Shown here: one piece after another, positions 1 to 8,777 of the stretch
Layout: each line of letters begins with the position of its first letter
How positions within the stretch are numbered: the stretch's first letter is position 1
Assembly (NCBI RefSeq): GCF_029278565.1
Contig: NZ_CP119561.1
Span: forward strand, 1 to 64,000
Length of the DNA: 64,000 nucleotides
Source of the DNA: Haloarcula halophila
GTDB taxonomy: Archaea > Halobacteriota > Halobacteria > Halobacteriales > Haloarculaceae
Direction: 5' to 3'
Notes under the pieces: generated by a model
The model's database searches: none
Seen by the model: only the letters and a program-made list of their open reading frames with translations
Told to the model about the DNA's origin: nothing
Translations under genes and position numbers: made by a program

Positions 1-462
1 GGAGGTCCCTCAAATTCGAACCCACGGGACGACTTTCGCCGTATCTGGACGGGTAGCCGCCCTGCAAGTAGTTCTTCCGTATAGAATAAGAGTGTTTGAC
101 TGTAGCGAGGGTATGCAACTTTGCCTTCGACAATTAAGTCTGGTTGTTCTGGTAAGATAGCATCTGCTATCGGTTTTTGAATAGGTGGACAAAGCTGCAA
201 CCTCATTTACCATCTTCTCATATTGTTCGGTAGTAACTTTTTCTGGGGTGACAGAAACCAAGTTATTGTAGTTACCCACCCAAGCCCCGGGGCGGAACTC
301 TTCACTTCCAACAATGCGGGGAGAATTGTTTGACGAGTTGACTGCCAGCTCAACAGCATCAACGTAGGTTTTAAAATTGCCCCACTGAGCTTTATTCAAA
401 TCAAGATCTTCTTGGGTATAGCGTCCTCTCGTAGCTACTTCTTTGTAGGCGTTTGAGTTCAC
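1..462 (-). pseudogene. McrC-like (DUF2357-type) restriction component, frameshifted and cut by the window edge
   Basis: The reading frame opens with GTG at 460-462, overlapping the TGA of the McrB-like gene by 4 nt (GTGA), which suggests translational coupling. The first ~90 residues include FRPGAWVGNYNNLVSVTP, which resembles the N-terminal DUF2357/McrC-type domain. At about 183-190 the frame must shift by one base; beyond it the other frame reads YPRYSQTLLFYTEELLAG and stays open to base 1. In McrBC systems the McrC partner carries the nuclease, but the catalytic domain would lie outside this window. The assignment rests on partnership with the McrB-like ATPase and weak motif resemblance, so it is tentative. 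Confidence 0.5.
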
Positions 463-1670
463 GTGAACCCACTTGATGCTTGCATATCCCGCAACTGCGC
501 AGCGACACGCTCTAGTCCCAGTGCACTAGCTGCTCGTACTGTACAATCGAAGTTCTCTGTTACCTCACCCTCCGTTCCGATTGTTTCAGCCTGTCGGAGC
601 TCCGGCATGACAATCTCAAATTGCGGAACAATATAGGAAATAACTGCTTGTTCAACAGTCTCGCCGCTCACCTCATCAGGAAACATAAGTGCATATACCA
701 CAAGGAACTTTACCGCATCAATGACCATTGCTTGGCCAATTTCAAGGAGGTCGTTATTGGCCGCAATAAAACAAAATTCAATCAACACATCAATAAAATC
801 GCGTTCACCTTTGTAGTGGTCAAGATCTTCAAAGAGAGACTCAAACTGTTCCTCAATCAGTTCCTCGCTGCATAGCTTGGCTCGATAGGGTAGGCGTCCC
901 TTCCAAACGGGCCCTGCTCAGTTTGTGCCTCGGCCGAAAGTGGGAAAGTCTCAAAGATAGTTCGGGAGTATGAAAGACTCTCAATAACGCTCTCTTTGAT
1001 AATCTCGTTCTTGAGAGATTCATAGTCAGGTACTGCTGGAATATCTATTTCTTCTTCGTCATTTGACTTAGATGAACTGGTCTTCAGGAGGGTTCCGACC
1101 TCTACAAAAGCAAATCGTCGTCTAAATGCATAGCCGAGTTCAAATAGCTGGGCTCGGTCGTAAGTGTTCATTGTCGCGAGAATACGGAAGGAGTGCGGGA
1201 GATAGGTTGATTCATCTCCATATTGGAGCCTTTCGGTATCACGATAATCCGGGTCAAGCAGGGTGAATACTTCTCCGAAGGACTGATCTGTTCGCCCGAT
1301 TCAATTCGTCGATAATCAACCAGGCCGGCCGTCCATCCGAGCGGAGGCCCTGCTGGCACAATTTAGCGGTTTCTGCGAGTGGTCCCGCCTGTGTCGTGAA
1401 GCCACCGTCACTATCAGGTGTGTATCCCCCGATAAGGTCATACCGGGTAAGTTCCGCGTGAGCAGTTATGAGGTCAAAGGAATTCCCACCACAAACCCAT
1501 CGTGAGAGTAGCCGTGCAGCCCGGGTTTTTCCGGTTCCAGGCGGACCTTGGAAAACCACGTTTTTCCCCGATACAAGATGTGCTAATGATTCCCGGTAAA
1601 TCTCGGGCCGCTCTTGATCGACGAGACTGGCGAATGCTTTCGAAAAAATCGTCTCCTCAGTAGACATCAA
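459..1670 (-). pseudogene. McrB-like AAA+ GTPase/ATPase of a restriction system, two frameshifts
   Basis: Residues 35-50 carry the Walker A motif GPPGTGKT and residues ~120 carry the Walker B-like WLIIDELNRAN. After a frame shift near 1290 the sequence continues DQSFGEVFTLLDPDYRD and ATMNTYDRAQLFELGYAFRR, the hallmark sensor/arginine-finger region of McrB-type motor proteins. A second shift near 865 restores EELIEEQFESLFEDLDHYKG and the C-terminal helical part down to the TGA at 459. Known McrB proteins are NTP-driven motors that translocate DNA for modification-dependent cleavage. Apart from the two single-base shifts the whole ~400-residue protein can be followed, so this is either a recent pseudogene or a sequencing artefact. 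Confidence 0.75.
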
Positions 1671-1779
1671 ACCGATAACCTCCCAGACATTTGCTTGAAT
1701 AAAGCCGTTGCAAAGATGTTACATGTTTCTGTTTATGAAGAGCCATAGTTTCGTTTGTTAAGATATTATCTATTACCAT

Positions 1780-2367
1780 TTATTTAAATTTGACAATTCC
1801 ACTCGCGCTATCTCCGGCCCGTTGGTCAAATGCAATATTAAACGGGTCTAACCTCTCTGGAGAGTTATTATACACCATCCGAGTATGAAACCTTCCTTGT
1901 GAGTCACGGACGAAATACAATATGGGAACATGATCTGCAGTCATATTCTCGTGTTCATCATCAAAAAGTTCGTCAGCACTAGGTATAAACCCATGTTCTG
2001 TTTCCCAAAGCGGATAATCGGTTGAATTGCCAGGTAATTGCCACTCGTTTCGACCGTTATTGTAGTCGATTTCGATTTCGGCCTTGGTTTCCTCGTACTG
2101 TTGGACAGGCGCCAATTGGACGCGGATCGTTCCATCCGGACCACCATCCCACTCGTTGTGATTGAAAAATTCGGCAATGTCTTCGGGATCACCTGGTAAG
2201 TAGATTCTTGCGTGAGCACCGCCGCCGCCAGGATTCCCCCAATATCCGAGTTTGGCTTTGAGATCAGTCTCCGTTAGCCGCCGCCAGTACATTGCCTCAG
2301 CCGAGCAGACAGTCACAAATGAAGTTCTATTTTGACGTAATAAAAGATATTTTAAGCTCATTATCAT
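1780..2367 (-). CDS. Hypothetical protein upstream of the McrB-like gene
   Basis: A 195-residue open frame with no family I recognise. It is acidic and glycine/asparagine-rich in the middle (YWGNPGGGGAHARIYLPG) with no membrane segment or signal peptide. An alternative start at MYWRRLTETDLKAK (about residue 26) is plausible because the first 25 residues look atypically hydrophobic. It lies 110 nt upstream of the McrB-like gene on the same strand, and the AT-rich gap (1740-1779) could hold a promoter for the latter. Role in the restriction system is inference from position only. Confidence 0.5.
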   Translation of the reverse strand: MIMSLKYLLLRQNRTSFVTVCSAEAMYWRRLTETDLKAKLGYWGNPGGGGAHARIYLPGDPEDIAEFFNHNEWDGGPDGTIRVQLAPVQQYEETKAEIEIDYNNGRNEWQLPGNSTDYPLWETEHGFIPSADELFDDEHENMTADHVPILYFVRDSQGRFHTRMVYNNSPERLDPFNIAFDQRAGDSASGIVKFK

Positions 2368-2453
2368 TTTCGACGGAGAAGAGGAAATGATAGTAGAAGG
2401 ATATCGGGTTTGGTTATCTTCCGATGAGATACGCTCAATCTGCTCATTTACAA

Positions 2454-2524
2454 GAAGGAAGTCCTTCCTACGGTGCCGTTAGAAGTCTGATAACTTATAT
2501 ACTCGACCGACACCGCAGAAAGTA
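2454..2524 (+). promoter_or_regulatory. Promoter region of the serine recombinase with small palindrome
   Basis: A TATA-like CTTATATA lies around 2491-2498, about 28 nt before the ATG at 2524, the usual spacing for a leaderless haloarchaeal transcript. A palindrome GAAGGA-AG-TCCTTC at 2454-2467 sits just upstream and could be an operator or a recombinase site. Confidence 0.45.
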
Positions 2525-3330
2525 TGCCCAAAATCGGCATCTATGCCCGTGTCTCGACAACAGACCAAGACCCGCAACGACAGCTCGACGAACTCCGGGA
2601 GTTTGCCGAAGACAGGTATGATGAGCCAGAAATTCACGCCTACGCGGATCTCATCAGCGGGACCGAAACTGACCGCGGTGAAGAGTACCAGCGACTCCGA
2701 GCAGATATCAAAAACGGGGCCCTGGACATCGTCGTTGTCCACGAACTCTCACGTCTTTCTCGACTCGGTGGCGGCGAAATCCACGAGTTCCTGGAGTTCT
2801 GTCTCAGTCACGAAACTAGCGTTCAGGATATGGAAGTCGGGCTGGAAATTAGCCTTGAGGATGACCTCGTCGACAGAGCAGTGAGTCAGCTTATCGCCGG
2901 TGTGATGGGTGACCTCGCCCGGGTTGAGCACAAACAGAAGCTCCGCCGGATTCAATCAGGTATTGACGCTGCAAAAGAGGCCGGGCGATGGACTGGCCGG
3001 CCGCCAGCCGGGTTTGATGTCGAAGACGGCTATCTCCAGGTCAACGCCGACCAGTTCCTTACTATTCGTCGCGCGCTCGAACGCGTTGAGCAAGGCTATA
3101 CCTATGCTGAAGCAGCTGATGGAACGCCTGTTGCTGAATCAACGTTGAGGGCCCTCGAAGACGACCGTCGCGACCTCTATTTCTACGCTGAAGCTGAAGA
3201 TGAGCGGCTCCAAGCTGCCGCTCAAGAGCTTGAACCACTTGGGAAACCGGATATTCCCGATGACACAGACCTCCCGGAGCAGGACATCAGGACTATCGTT
3301 CGCGATGAAATCCACCGACACCAGCAATAG
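2524..3330 (+). CDS. Serine recombinase (resolvase/invertase family)
   Basis: The N-terminus GIYARVSTTDQ contains the nucleophilic serine (Ser11 region) of serine recombinases, followed by the conserved LSRLSRLGGGEIHEFLEF helix and a resolvase-type dimer helix (~residues 95-150). After residue 150 comes EAGRWTGRPPAGFDV, typical of resolvases, and a C-terminal ~110-residue helical region that probably binds DNA. At 268 residues it is longer than classic Tn3 resolvases and typical of haloarchaeal plasmid-borne versions. It likely acts in plasmid multimer resolution or element integration; neither partner site nor element boundary is evident. Start at 2524 is supported by the TATA box. Confidence 0.85.
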   Translation: MPKIGIYARVSTTDQDPQRQLDELREFAEDRYDEPEIHAYADLISGTETDRGEEYQRLRADIKNGALDIVVVHELSRLSRLGGGEIHEFLEFCLSHETSVQDMEVGLEISLEDDLVDRAVSQLIAGVMGDLARVEHKQKLRRIQSGIDAAKEAGRWTGRPPAGFDVEDGYLQVNADQFLTIRRALERVEQGYTYAEAADGTPVAESTLRALEDDRRDLYFYAEAEDERLQAAAQELEPLGKPDIPDDTDLPEQDIRTIVRDEIHRHQQ

Positions 3331-3399
3331 GTCTCATTCAAGGGGTTTCGTACTCTCTGCTCAATGTCGCCCCGACAGTTATTACTCAATATATGAATT

Positions 3400-3993
3400 A
3401 TGAATCGTATGTCGAAAGCTGCGGGCGATCCGGAACGGGCTATAAATGGTCTCATGTCGATCGCACAGCTGCTGGAAGAACCACGGCTGGCCCGTCTCTA
3501 CACGTTCGTCCTTCGCGATGGAGAGGCCACTATCGACGATATCGTTGCGACGCTGGATATGCCTCGGACGACGGCGTATTCGGATATGGGGACACTCGTC
3601 GACCTCGGTGTAGTCACCCGAGACGAGACTCAGAAGACGCACACGTATTCTGCAGTCCCGATTACGCTTACTGCGGATCTCGACGGTGACGAATACACTG
3701 TCACTCCAACCCTTATCGAGGCTGTTGGCCGCTCACCGCAGGACCAGGATCTCGATCTTCTCTTGGAAAAATATGGGCTTGGGAAGCTTGCTGCTGCCCT
3801 CATGTATGCAATCCCGTATGTCGGTGGTGGGATGTCTGAGCGGGTCGCTGCCCGCGAGCTCGATCTCCAATACGCCTTCGCGGTTGCCGTGTTGCATGCA
3901 CTCCGAGATGTCGTTCAGGATATGGAATCCGCTGACCCCTACTTCGACGATATCCGAAACGCCCGTGATCAGGAACCGTCAGCGGAGGATTGA
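3400..3993 (+). CDS. Winged-helix (MarR/TrmB-like) DNA-binding protein paired with PIN gene
   Basis: The 197-residue protein has a winged HTH at residues ~25-75 (TIDDIVATLDMPRTTAYSDM then LVDLGVVTRDE) and a C-terminal helical domain. It ends 10 nt before the PIN-domain gene, a gene order typical of a regulator/antitoxin plus toxin. The start is ambiguous between 3400 and the MSKAAG start at 3409; a TATA-like ACTCAATATATG lies immediately upstream. I infer that it represses the pair and may bind the PIN protein, by analogy with other DNA-binding-antitoxin/PIN operons. No ligand-binding motif is visible. Confidence 0.7.
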   Translation: MNRMSKAAGDPERAINGLMSIAQLLEEPRLARLYTFVLRDGEATIDDIVATLDMPRTTAYSDMGTLVDLGVVTRDETQKTHTYSAVPITLTADLDGDEYTVTPTLIEAVGRSPQDQDLDLLLEKYGLGKLAAALMYAIPYVGGGMSERVAARELDLQYAFAVAVLHALRDVVQDMESADPYFDDIRNARDQEPSAED

Positions 3994-4002
3994 TCGACAG
4001 AC

Positions 4003-4305
4003 ATGAGTGAGTTATTCGACCCTTTTGACGAGTCTGTGGCGTGGGTCGCAGACACGGGATTCTTCGTTGCTTGTGGCCGACAGCGGAATAACAAATATAC
4101 GGCGCTCGAACGCTTCGCGGACCGGAACGAACTCACGTTTGTGATTCCACAGTGTGTCTACGAAGAACTTGGCGGAGCCCCGGATTGCAGCACACCGGGG
4201 CAGACACCTATCAACAGCGCACGGGACGCTGGCTGGGTCAGAGTAGCTGATGAACCTGAGTATACGAACAGCACTGACTCTCGAGTGATGGATTATGTAA
4301 GGTAG
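4003..4305 (+). pseudogene. PIN-domain nuclease (toxin-like), C-terminally truncated
   Basis: The start VADTGFFVACGR contains the first acidic residue of the PIN RNase fold (D in VADTG), and VIPQCVYEELGG is the second conserved acidic helix. The reading frame stops at TAG 4303-4305 after about 100 residues, just where further acidic residues of the PIN active site would be expected, so the protein probably lacks part of the catalytic centre. Directly downstream is a stem-loop sequence (4326-4346) that looks unrelated to the gene, which suggests that an insertion removed the 3' end. Nuclease function is therefore doubtful. Confidence 0.6.
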
Positions 4306-4325
4306 AGTCGGAGTCCACTGGCAAA

Positions 4326-4346
4326 CCTCGGGGCTTGATCCCGAGG
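4326..4346 (+). other. Stem-loop, possible relic of an IS200/IS605-type right end
   Basis: CCTCGGG and CCCGAGG form a perfect 7-bp stem around a GCTTGAT loop, followed by CGGTTGACTAG. From memory, similar hairpins occur at the 3' ends of haloarchaeal TnpB-encoding IS605-type elements, where they belong to the right end and the guide-like RNA. No tnpA or tnpB frame is found nearby, so at most a fragment is left. An unrelated hairpin remains possible. Confidence 0.3.
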
Positions 4347-4503
4347 CGGTTGACTAGCGGTTCTGGAACTGACTGCAGTGATCGAGTTCTCTCGAATACA
4401 TAAGGAATAGATGACAAAGGCGAAGAGACACACACCAGATTTTGAGTAAGGATTCTATGAGGTGTGTGGCAAAGGAGTGTTCAATTGAATTTAGAGGGGA
4501 TTT

Positions 4504-4711
4504 CTTACTCCAAACTATGTGTGTTTCTTTAGTCTAGTTATCCTAGTAAGTAGTAGTGTAGTAGAAGCAGATACAACAAATCAACTGGACGAACTCAACT
4601 GCTCCTAATCCGCGTCTCACCCTTCCCGACTTTCTTACTCCAAACTAGGTGTGTGTCTGTCCTCTCCTTACTCCAAACTAGGTGTGTGTAGACCCGGTTT
4701 GGTGTAAGGAG
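4504..4711. repeat. Origin-recognition-box-like repeats; candidate replication origin
   Basis: Three direct copies of TTACTCCAAACTAGGTGTGTG start at about 4505 (with one mismatch, TATG), 4635 and 4668, and an inverted partial copy, GGTTTGGTGTAAGGAG, lies at 4696-4711. They sit 100-300 bp upstream of an orc1/cdc6 gene with AT-rich DNA between (ACCAAATATTTATTTC near 4770-4785). Clusters of oriented repeats beside an Orc1/Cdc6 gene are the classical archaeal origin layout. No protein gene is visible in 4306-4809. Confidence 0.65.
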
Positions 4712-4809
4712 AAAACCCTCAATATTAGACTTTCAAACGCTATGAAGGAGTTATTACTCATAACTTGGTACCAAATATTTATTTCACTGGCTGTCGTCTG
4801 GCCTTAATA

Positions 4810-6013
4810 ATGGATAGCAACGAGGGGTCAGAGACGGTTCACAGTGTCTTTGAGAGTGTTGATGAGGGGGGTTGTGGGATCTTCGAGCAACGGGAAATTC
4901 TTCAAATCGACTATGTCCCCAGTGAGAAGCGAATAGTCGGTCGCGATGAGCAGATCGAGAAGGTTGCTGGTGAAATCGGACCAATCGTCGTTGGGCAGCC
5001 GCCAAATTCTATCATCATCTACGGAAAAACGGGCTGTGGAAAGTCACTCGTCGCAAAGCACGTTTCCAAAATCGCTCAAGAAGAAGCCGAGAACCGAGAT
5101 GTGAGACTTGCTACGGGGTATGTTAATTGCCAGCAGGCGAAGGGAAATTCCGACGCTCTGAGCAAGTACGGTCGTGAGATTAACCCACCAGAAAGTGGCA
5201 TTAAGTTCCCAGCACGGGGGATTTCGGAGAACGAGTATTTTGAGCGGGTCTGGTCGGTCCTGAACGAGTTTTACGACGCCGCCATCATCGTTCTGATGAA
5301 GTTGATAAGCTCAATAACGACGACTTGTTGATGGCACTTTCCCGAGCAGGGGAGGATGTGTTGATGTTCCGATTGGGGTGATTGCGGTGTCGAACAAAAT
5401 CAATTACCGGGACAATATGAGTGAACGCACAAAGAGCTCGTTCGGACACAACGAGTTCATCTTTGAACCCTATGATGCAGCTCAAATCCGAGAAATCCTT
5501 CAGAATCGGACTGATGCCTTTGCTAAGGGAGTTCTCGATGACGGGGTGATTCCTCGTGCTGCCGCACTGAGTGCAAAGGAACACGGTGACGCACGAAAGG
5601 CAATGCGCCTTCTCCGGTACGCTGGTGACCAAGCGAACAAAGAGAATGCCGACCGGGTGAAAGAATCTCACCTCTCTGACGCTCGGGCTTCAGCGGAAGT
5701 TGATCGACTGCTTGAACTCATTTCGGGGCTCCCGCCCCACAGCAAGCACGTCCTGGTAGCGCTCGCGAACCTCACTAAAAACCAACCGGACCGGGAATGG
5801 TTCCGGACGATGCGAATACGCGAGACGTATCTTGATGTTTGCGATCAGATCGGGACCGACCCGCTATCAGCTGAGCGGACGCGGCAACTACTCAACGAAC
5901 TTTGCTTCTTAGAGATTGCCGGGAGTCGACGAGGTACCGGGGAGGGGAAGGGGCATTACAGTCAGTACACTCTCCTTTGGGACGCAGATGTTGTCCTCAC
6001 TCTCGACAGCTGA
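4810..6013 (+). pseudogene. orc1: Orc1/Cdc6 replication initiator, two single-base frameshifts
   Basis: The AAA+ domain begins with VGRDEQIEKVAGEIGPIV and Walker A IIIYGKTGCGKSLVAKHV (residues ~75-92). Near 5294 one base is missing, so that the expected Walker B (VLDEVDKLNN) reads in another frame; a second shift near 5350 restores VDVPIGVIAVSNKINYRDN. The remainder includes sensor 2 (EHGDARKAMRLLRYAGDQA) and a C-terminal winged helix, as in full-length ~400-residue Orc1 proteins. A TATA-like AATATTTAT lies ~30 nt before the ATG at 4810. As read, no functional initiator is produced; with two bases restored it would be a normal origin-linked protein acting on the adjacent repeats. Confidence 0.85.
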
Positions 6014-6035
6014 CGCTATCTGTTTCTGTGCTTGA

Positions 6036-6254
6036 ACCCTCCAAGAGCAGCGGATCTACGATATCGACGAGCGGGCGTACGTCAGGAAAGCCGACATCAA
6101 CGAGGACGTGAAAGAGACGCGATTGCAGGGATTAAAAGACCGACTCGCGGCCACTGAAAGCGAGGAGGCGGATGTCCTCCGCAGCGAAATCGAGGACCTG
6201 GAAGACCGAATCGACGAACTCACGAGCTTTCGAACAGGTTCCGAGGTACAATAG
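6036..6254 (+). pseudogene. Remnant of a gene encoding a C-terminal coiled coil
   Basis: The frame is open from 6036 to the TAG at 6252-6254 but has no start codon; a stop lies directly upstream. It reads IYDIDERAYVRKADINED and then an acidic, heptad-like stretch (LKDRLAATESEEADVLRSEI) ending FRTGSEVQ. Codon use is like a real haloarchaeal gene, so this is probably the 3' end of a gene whose front was lost beside orc1. Original function is unknown. Confidence 0.45.
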
Positions 6255-6327
6255 CTGAGTATCGTTGTCGGGTGACTCTCGCAGCAGATCCGGCGAAGAG
6301 GTCTTCCTGGGATGACCACGAGTCCGA

Positions 6328-6996
6328 TCAGTCTAGACGGGTGAGCGAGCCATAGAGTTCTTCGTTTTGAATGTGAGTACAGAACTGTGCGCAGAGCCGA
6401 CAGCAGTCCGCGGCATCGGTGAAGGTCCGGACACTGGCGTCCCAGCGCGCGTGGACGGCGCCAAGCATCGCACTTCGAACCGATGGTTCGGTCGCGACCA
6501 TAACCCGTCGCGCACGCGCGGGCGGCGTTGCATCGGCTGCCGGTCCCTGCATTCCAACTGTCGACAGAATATCCTCGAGGACGCTCCCGATCTCGATCCC
6601 GACACCGAGGTTGTCGCCGACCTGTGGAGCGATGAAGATCGTTGCATTACTCGCTTGCGCAAAGGCGATACTCTGTGTGGCGGCATCCATCTCGTCGAGC
6701 GGAATCCCGACGTCGATTGCGAGAAAAGCATTAAATCCGCGGTCGCGGAGGCAGTCCCGCGTCTCCTGCAGGAGCCGCAACACCTCGTCTTCGGCGTACT
6801 CGCCGCTGGTCTTGTCCCACGTCGCAAACGACGGGGCATCGGTTTCGACATCGGCGTCCGCCGGCAACAGTGCGTCGACGTCGAATGTCCGGTACGGTCC
6901 CATCAGATAGACGAGAAACTGTTCCCGCCGGACTGGAGCGAGCGCATCTGAATCACCAGCGGCACGGGGGAGATTGTCGATAATCCGTTGCCGCAT
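6328..6996 (-). CDS. Conserved-looking haloarchaeal protein of unknown function
   Basis: The 222-residue protein opens MRQRIIDNLPRAAGDSDALA and contains FLVYLMGPYRTFDVDALL, AIDVGIPLDEMDAATQSIAF and IFIAPQVGDNLGVGIEIGSVL. Alternating hydrophobic strands with a GPY motif and an acidic centre suggest a nucleoside-deoxyribosyltransferase-like Rossmann fold (compare MGPYR.. and a later acidic residue), but I cannot confirm catalytic residues. A TATA-like GATATTTATATG lies at 7021-7032 on the minus strand, 27 nt upstream of the start, supporting 6996. It is divergent from the winged-helix gene at 7109. Confidence 0.6.
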   Translation of the reverse strand: MRQRIIDNLPRAAGDSDALAPVRREQFLVYLMGPYRTFDVDALLPADADVETDAPSFATWDKTSGEYAEDEVLRLLQETRDCLRDRGFNAFLAIDVGIPLDEMDAATQSIAFAQASNATIFIAPQVGDNLGVGIEIGSVLEDILSTVGMQGPAADATPPARARRVMVATEPSVRSAMLGAVHARWDASVRTFTDAADCCRLCAQFCTHIQNEELYGSLTRLD

Positions 6997-7052
6997 TCGG
7001 CTCGTCGGTTCGGAACGGTAGCATATAAATATCGGTGTTTTCAGGAATATTC

Positions 7053-7068
7053 TAGTCGAGAACGACTA
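7053..7068. promoter_or_regulatory. 16-bp palindrome upstream of the winged-helix regulator
   Basis: TAGTCG-AGAA-CGACTA is a perfect inverted repeat 40 bp before the ATG at 7109 and between two divergent genes. It is placed as expected for an autoregulatory operator of the ArsR-like protein. Confidence 0.4.
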
Positions 7069-7108
7069 AGTACGTGGCGTCCCAACGTAGGACCCGAGGC
7101 ACCCGCAA

Positions 7109-7501
7109 ATGTCCGAAACCGATCGCCATCCAATAGAGGGGGTTCGTCAGCCGGACCCGCCGCTTCCCGAGGATAGCGGGCTGACGCTTGAGGAGTATCT
7201 CGCTATGCAACAGGCGATCGGCCACCCGACGCGGTTCCGGATCCTCCGCACGCTCGTCGCCAACGACGAACTGAGTGCTGCCGACCTCAAGACTGCGGTC
7301 GATGTTGAATCCCACAATTTCCACTACCATCTCGACGAACTCGTCGATGTCGGGCTCGTCGACAAGCGCCAGCGACGGACCGCTGACAGCCAGGGTTTTT
7401 ATACATACTATCGGCCGACGGCAATGGGCCGCGGTATTCTTGAGCACGGTGTCGAAGAGCTGATAAGCCGTGAACGGGAGTTTAATGACGCTTATTCGTA
7501 G
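7109..7501 (+). CDS. ArsR-type winged-helix transcriptional regulator
   Basis: The 130-residue protein contains IGHPTRFRILRTLVANDELS, the standard opening of ArsR-type winged helices, followed by the recognition helix region AADLKTAVDVESHNFHYHLD and the wing VDKRQRRTADSQGFYTYYRP. No metal-binding cysteines are present, so metal sensing is unlikely. It is followed 10 nt later by an IS end, so anything once cotranscribed downstream has been separated from it. Likely target is its own promoter through the palindrome at 7053-7068, which is inference. Confidence 0.75.
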   Translation: MSETDRHPIEGVRQPDPPLPEDSGLTLEEYLAMQQAIGHPTRFRILRTLVANDELSAADLKTAVDVESHNFHYHLDELVDVGLVDKRQRRTADSQGFYTYYRPTAMGRGILEHGVEELISREREFNDAYS

Positions 7502-7510
7502 GCTGTCGTA

Positions 7511-8583
7511 GGGGGGGTGGGATAAAATCACCCTCATAGCGCTAAGTTCGGACTGCTCGGATCACCTCCTCGTTCGTAATTCGTGATCGCTACGACAAGC
7601 CGAAGACACACCGATAAGAACACGTGTGCCTTCGCCATGGCGCGGTCTCGGGCGGGAACGCGCCCGAGACCGCCCTCCTTGCAGACGTTGATCGTGTTCT
7701 CGACCTGTGACCTGTCAGCGTAGGTCTCGTTGAGCTGTGTCTGCGACACACCGATGTCGTCGAAGTGGTTCGTGACGCGGTCTTCAACCCGGTACTCGAT
7801 ATCGAGGGGATCGTCCGTGTTCCGGTGATTGTACGGAGCCACTGGCACGACCTGCTCCTCCAGCAGCAGGTCGTGCCAGTTCAAGATGTCGAACGCTGAA
7901 GCACCGATCATCCACAGCGGTTTCTCGACGGCGAGCGCGTCACGCGTGACGCGCATCGCCGTCTCCTCATCAACCTGCTCGCCGTCTGTGAACGCTGCAG
8001 CAACCGGGACATTGTTCGCAGTCGTGACCAGTGTACAGCCGTAGCCAAAGTAGTTCTCATCGGTTGTTGGATCGTAGTTCCACGCCCCGTCGGAGTCATC
8101 TCGGGGTGTCGCCCGTACTTCCGTCGAGTCGATCCGGAACGTCGGGGAGAGCAGGCCGCGCCGGGCGGCCTGCTCGACCAGATGATTAAAAATCGCCTCA
8201 GCAGTCATGCTAAAGTCGCTTCTGAAGCGTTTGATCGGGTCACGCGACGGGGCATGTGGAAAGCCACACTGCCGCCAGACGGTTTCGTCTTGGAGGGCAC
8301 GATAGACCGCTCGTTGACCGTAGATATCGTTGTGGAAGCAGTACAGATGGGTCAGAAACAGTCCATACGGGTCGAAATCCGGTGTTCGCCCCCGAGCCGC
8401 GGGGGCGAACCCTCGAATTGCTCAAGGAACGACGAATCAAGATGCTCACCTAACAGTGTGATCTCCGTCTCCAAGAGATTGAAGACGTTCTCAACCGTAT
8501 CTACTGGTGGCAGGGCTTGTGTCGACATTCTATTCCGCTAGCCCTGCCGTCTAACCCTGAGAACGTTTCTATCCCACCCCCTT
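7511..8583 (-). mobile_element. Insertion sequence, ~1.07 kb, with matching terminal inverted repeats
   Basis: GGGGGTGGGATA at 7513-7524 and its reverse complement TATCCCACCCCC at 8570-8581 bracket a single transposase gene. The ends are extended by extra G/C bases, so the exact outer boundary and any target duplication cannot be fixed by eye. The element lies immediately downstream of the ArsR-like gene. Confidence 0.7.
7534..8528 (-). pseudogene. DDE transposase (IS4/IS5-like superfamily), frameshifted
   Basis: The first part starts MSTQALPPVDTVENVF and the frame must shift near 8393, inside a G run, to continue RTPDFDPYGLFLTHLYCF and the main body MTAEAIFNHLVEQAARR onward. FRIDSTEV supplies the first catalytic Asp, YADRSQVENTINV the Glu. 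The middle motif reads MIGASAFDILNWHD, where a related Asp would be expected at the Ala of GAS, so activity may be lost by substitution as well as by the frameshift. Family placement within the DDE transposases is approximate. Confidence 0.7.
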
Positions 8584-8777
8584 GGATAGTCAAAAGTGAT
8601 AGCGGCTGCTAATACTCGTCAATAGGTCGACCCATGCTCGTCGAAATCGAGTACGACTTTTATGAGAGTACTTTCTAAAAGACCTCTGCAGCGATGGAGC
8701 GCGCAGAACACAATTGCTGTGATCAAGAGTATTTCAGAAGTGGCTCGGAGAATAGCAAGACAGCAGACTGTCCACTG

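Noticed and set aside
4310-4380. tRNA gene
   Set aside because: A single 7-bp stem with a GCTTGAT loop; no T-loop GTTCGA motif, anticodon arm or acceptor pairing.
4504-4711. CRISPR array
   Set aside because: Only three direct repeats, unequal spacing (130 and 33 bp) and no cas genes; the orc1 neighbour points to an origin.
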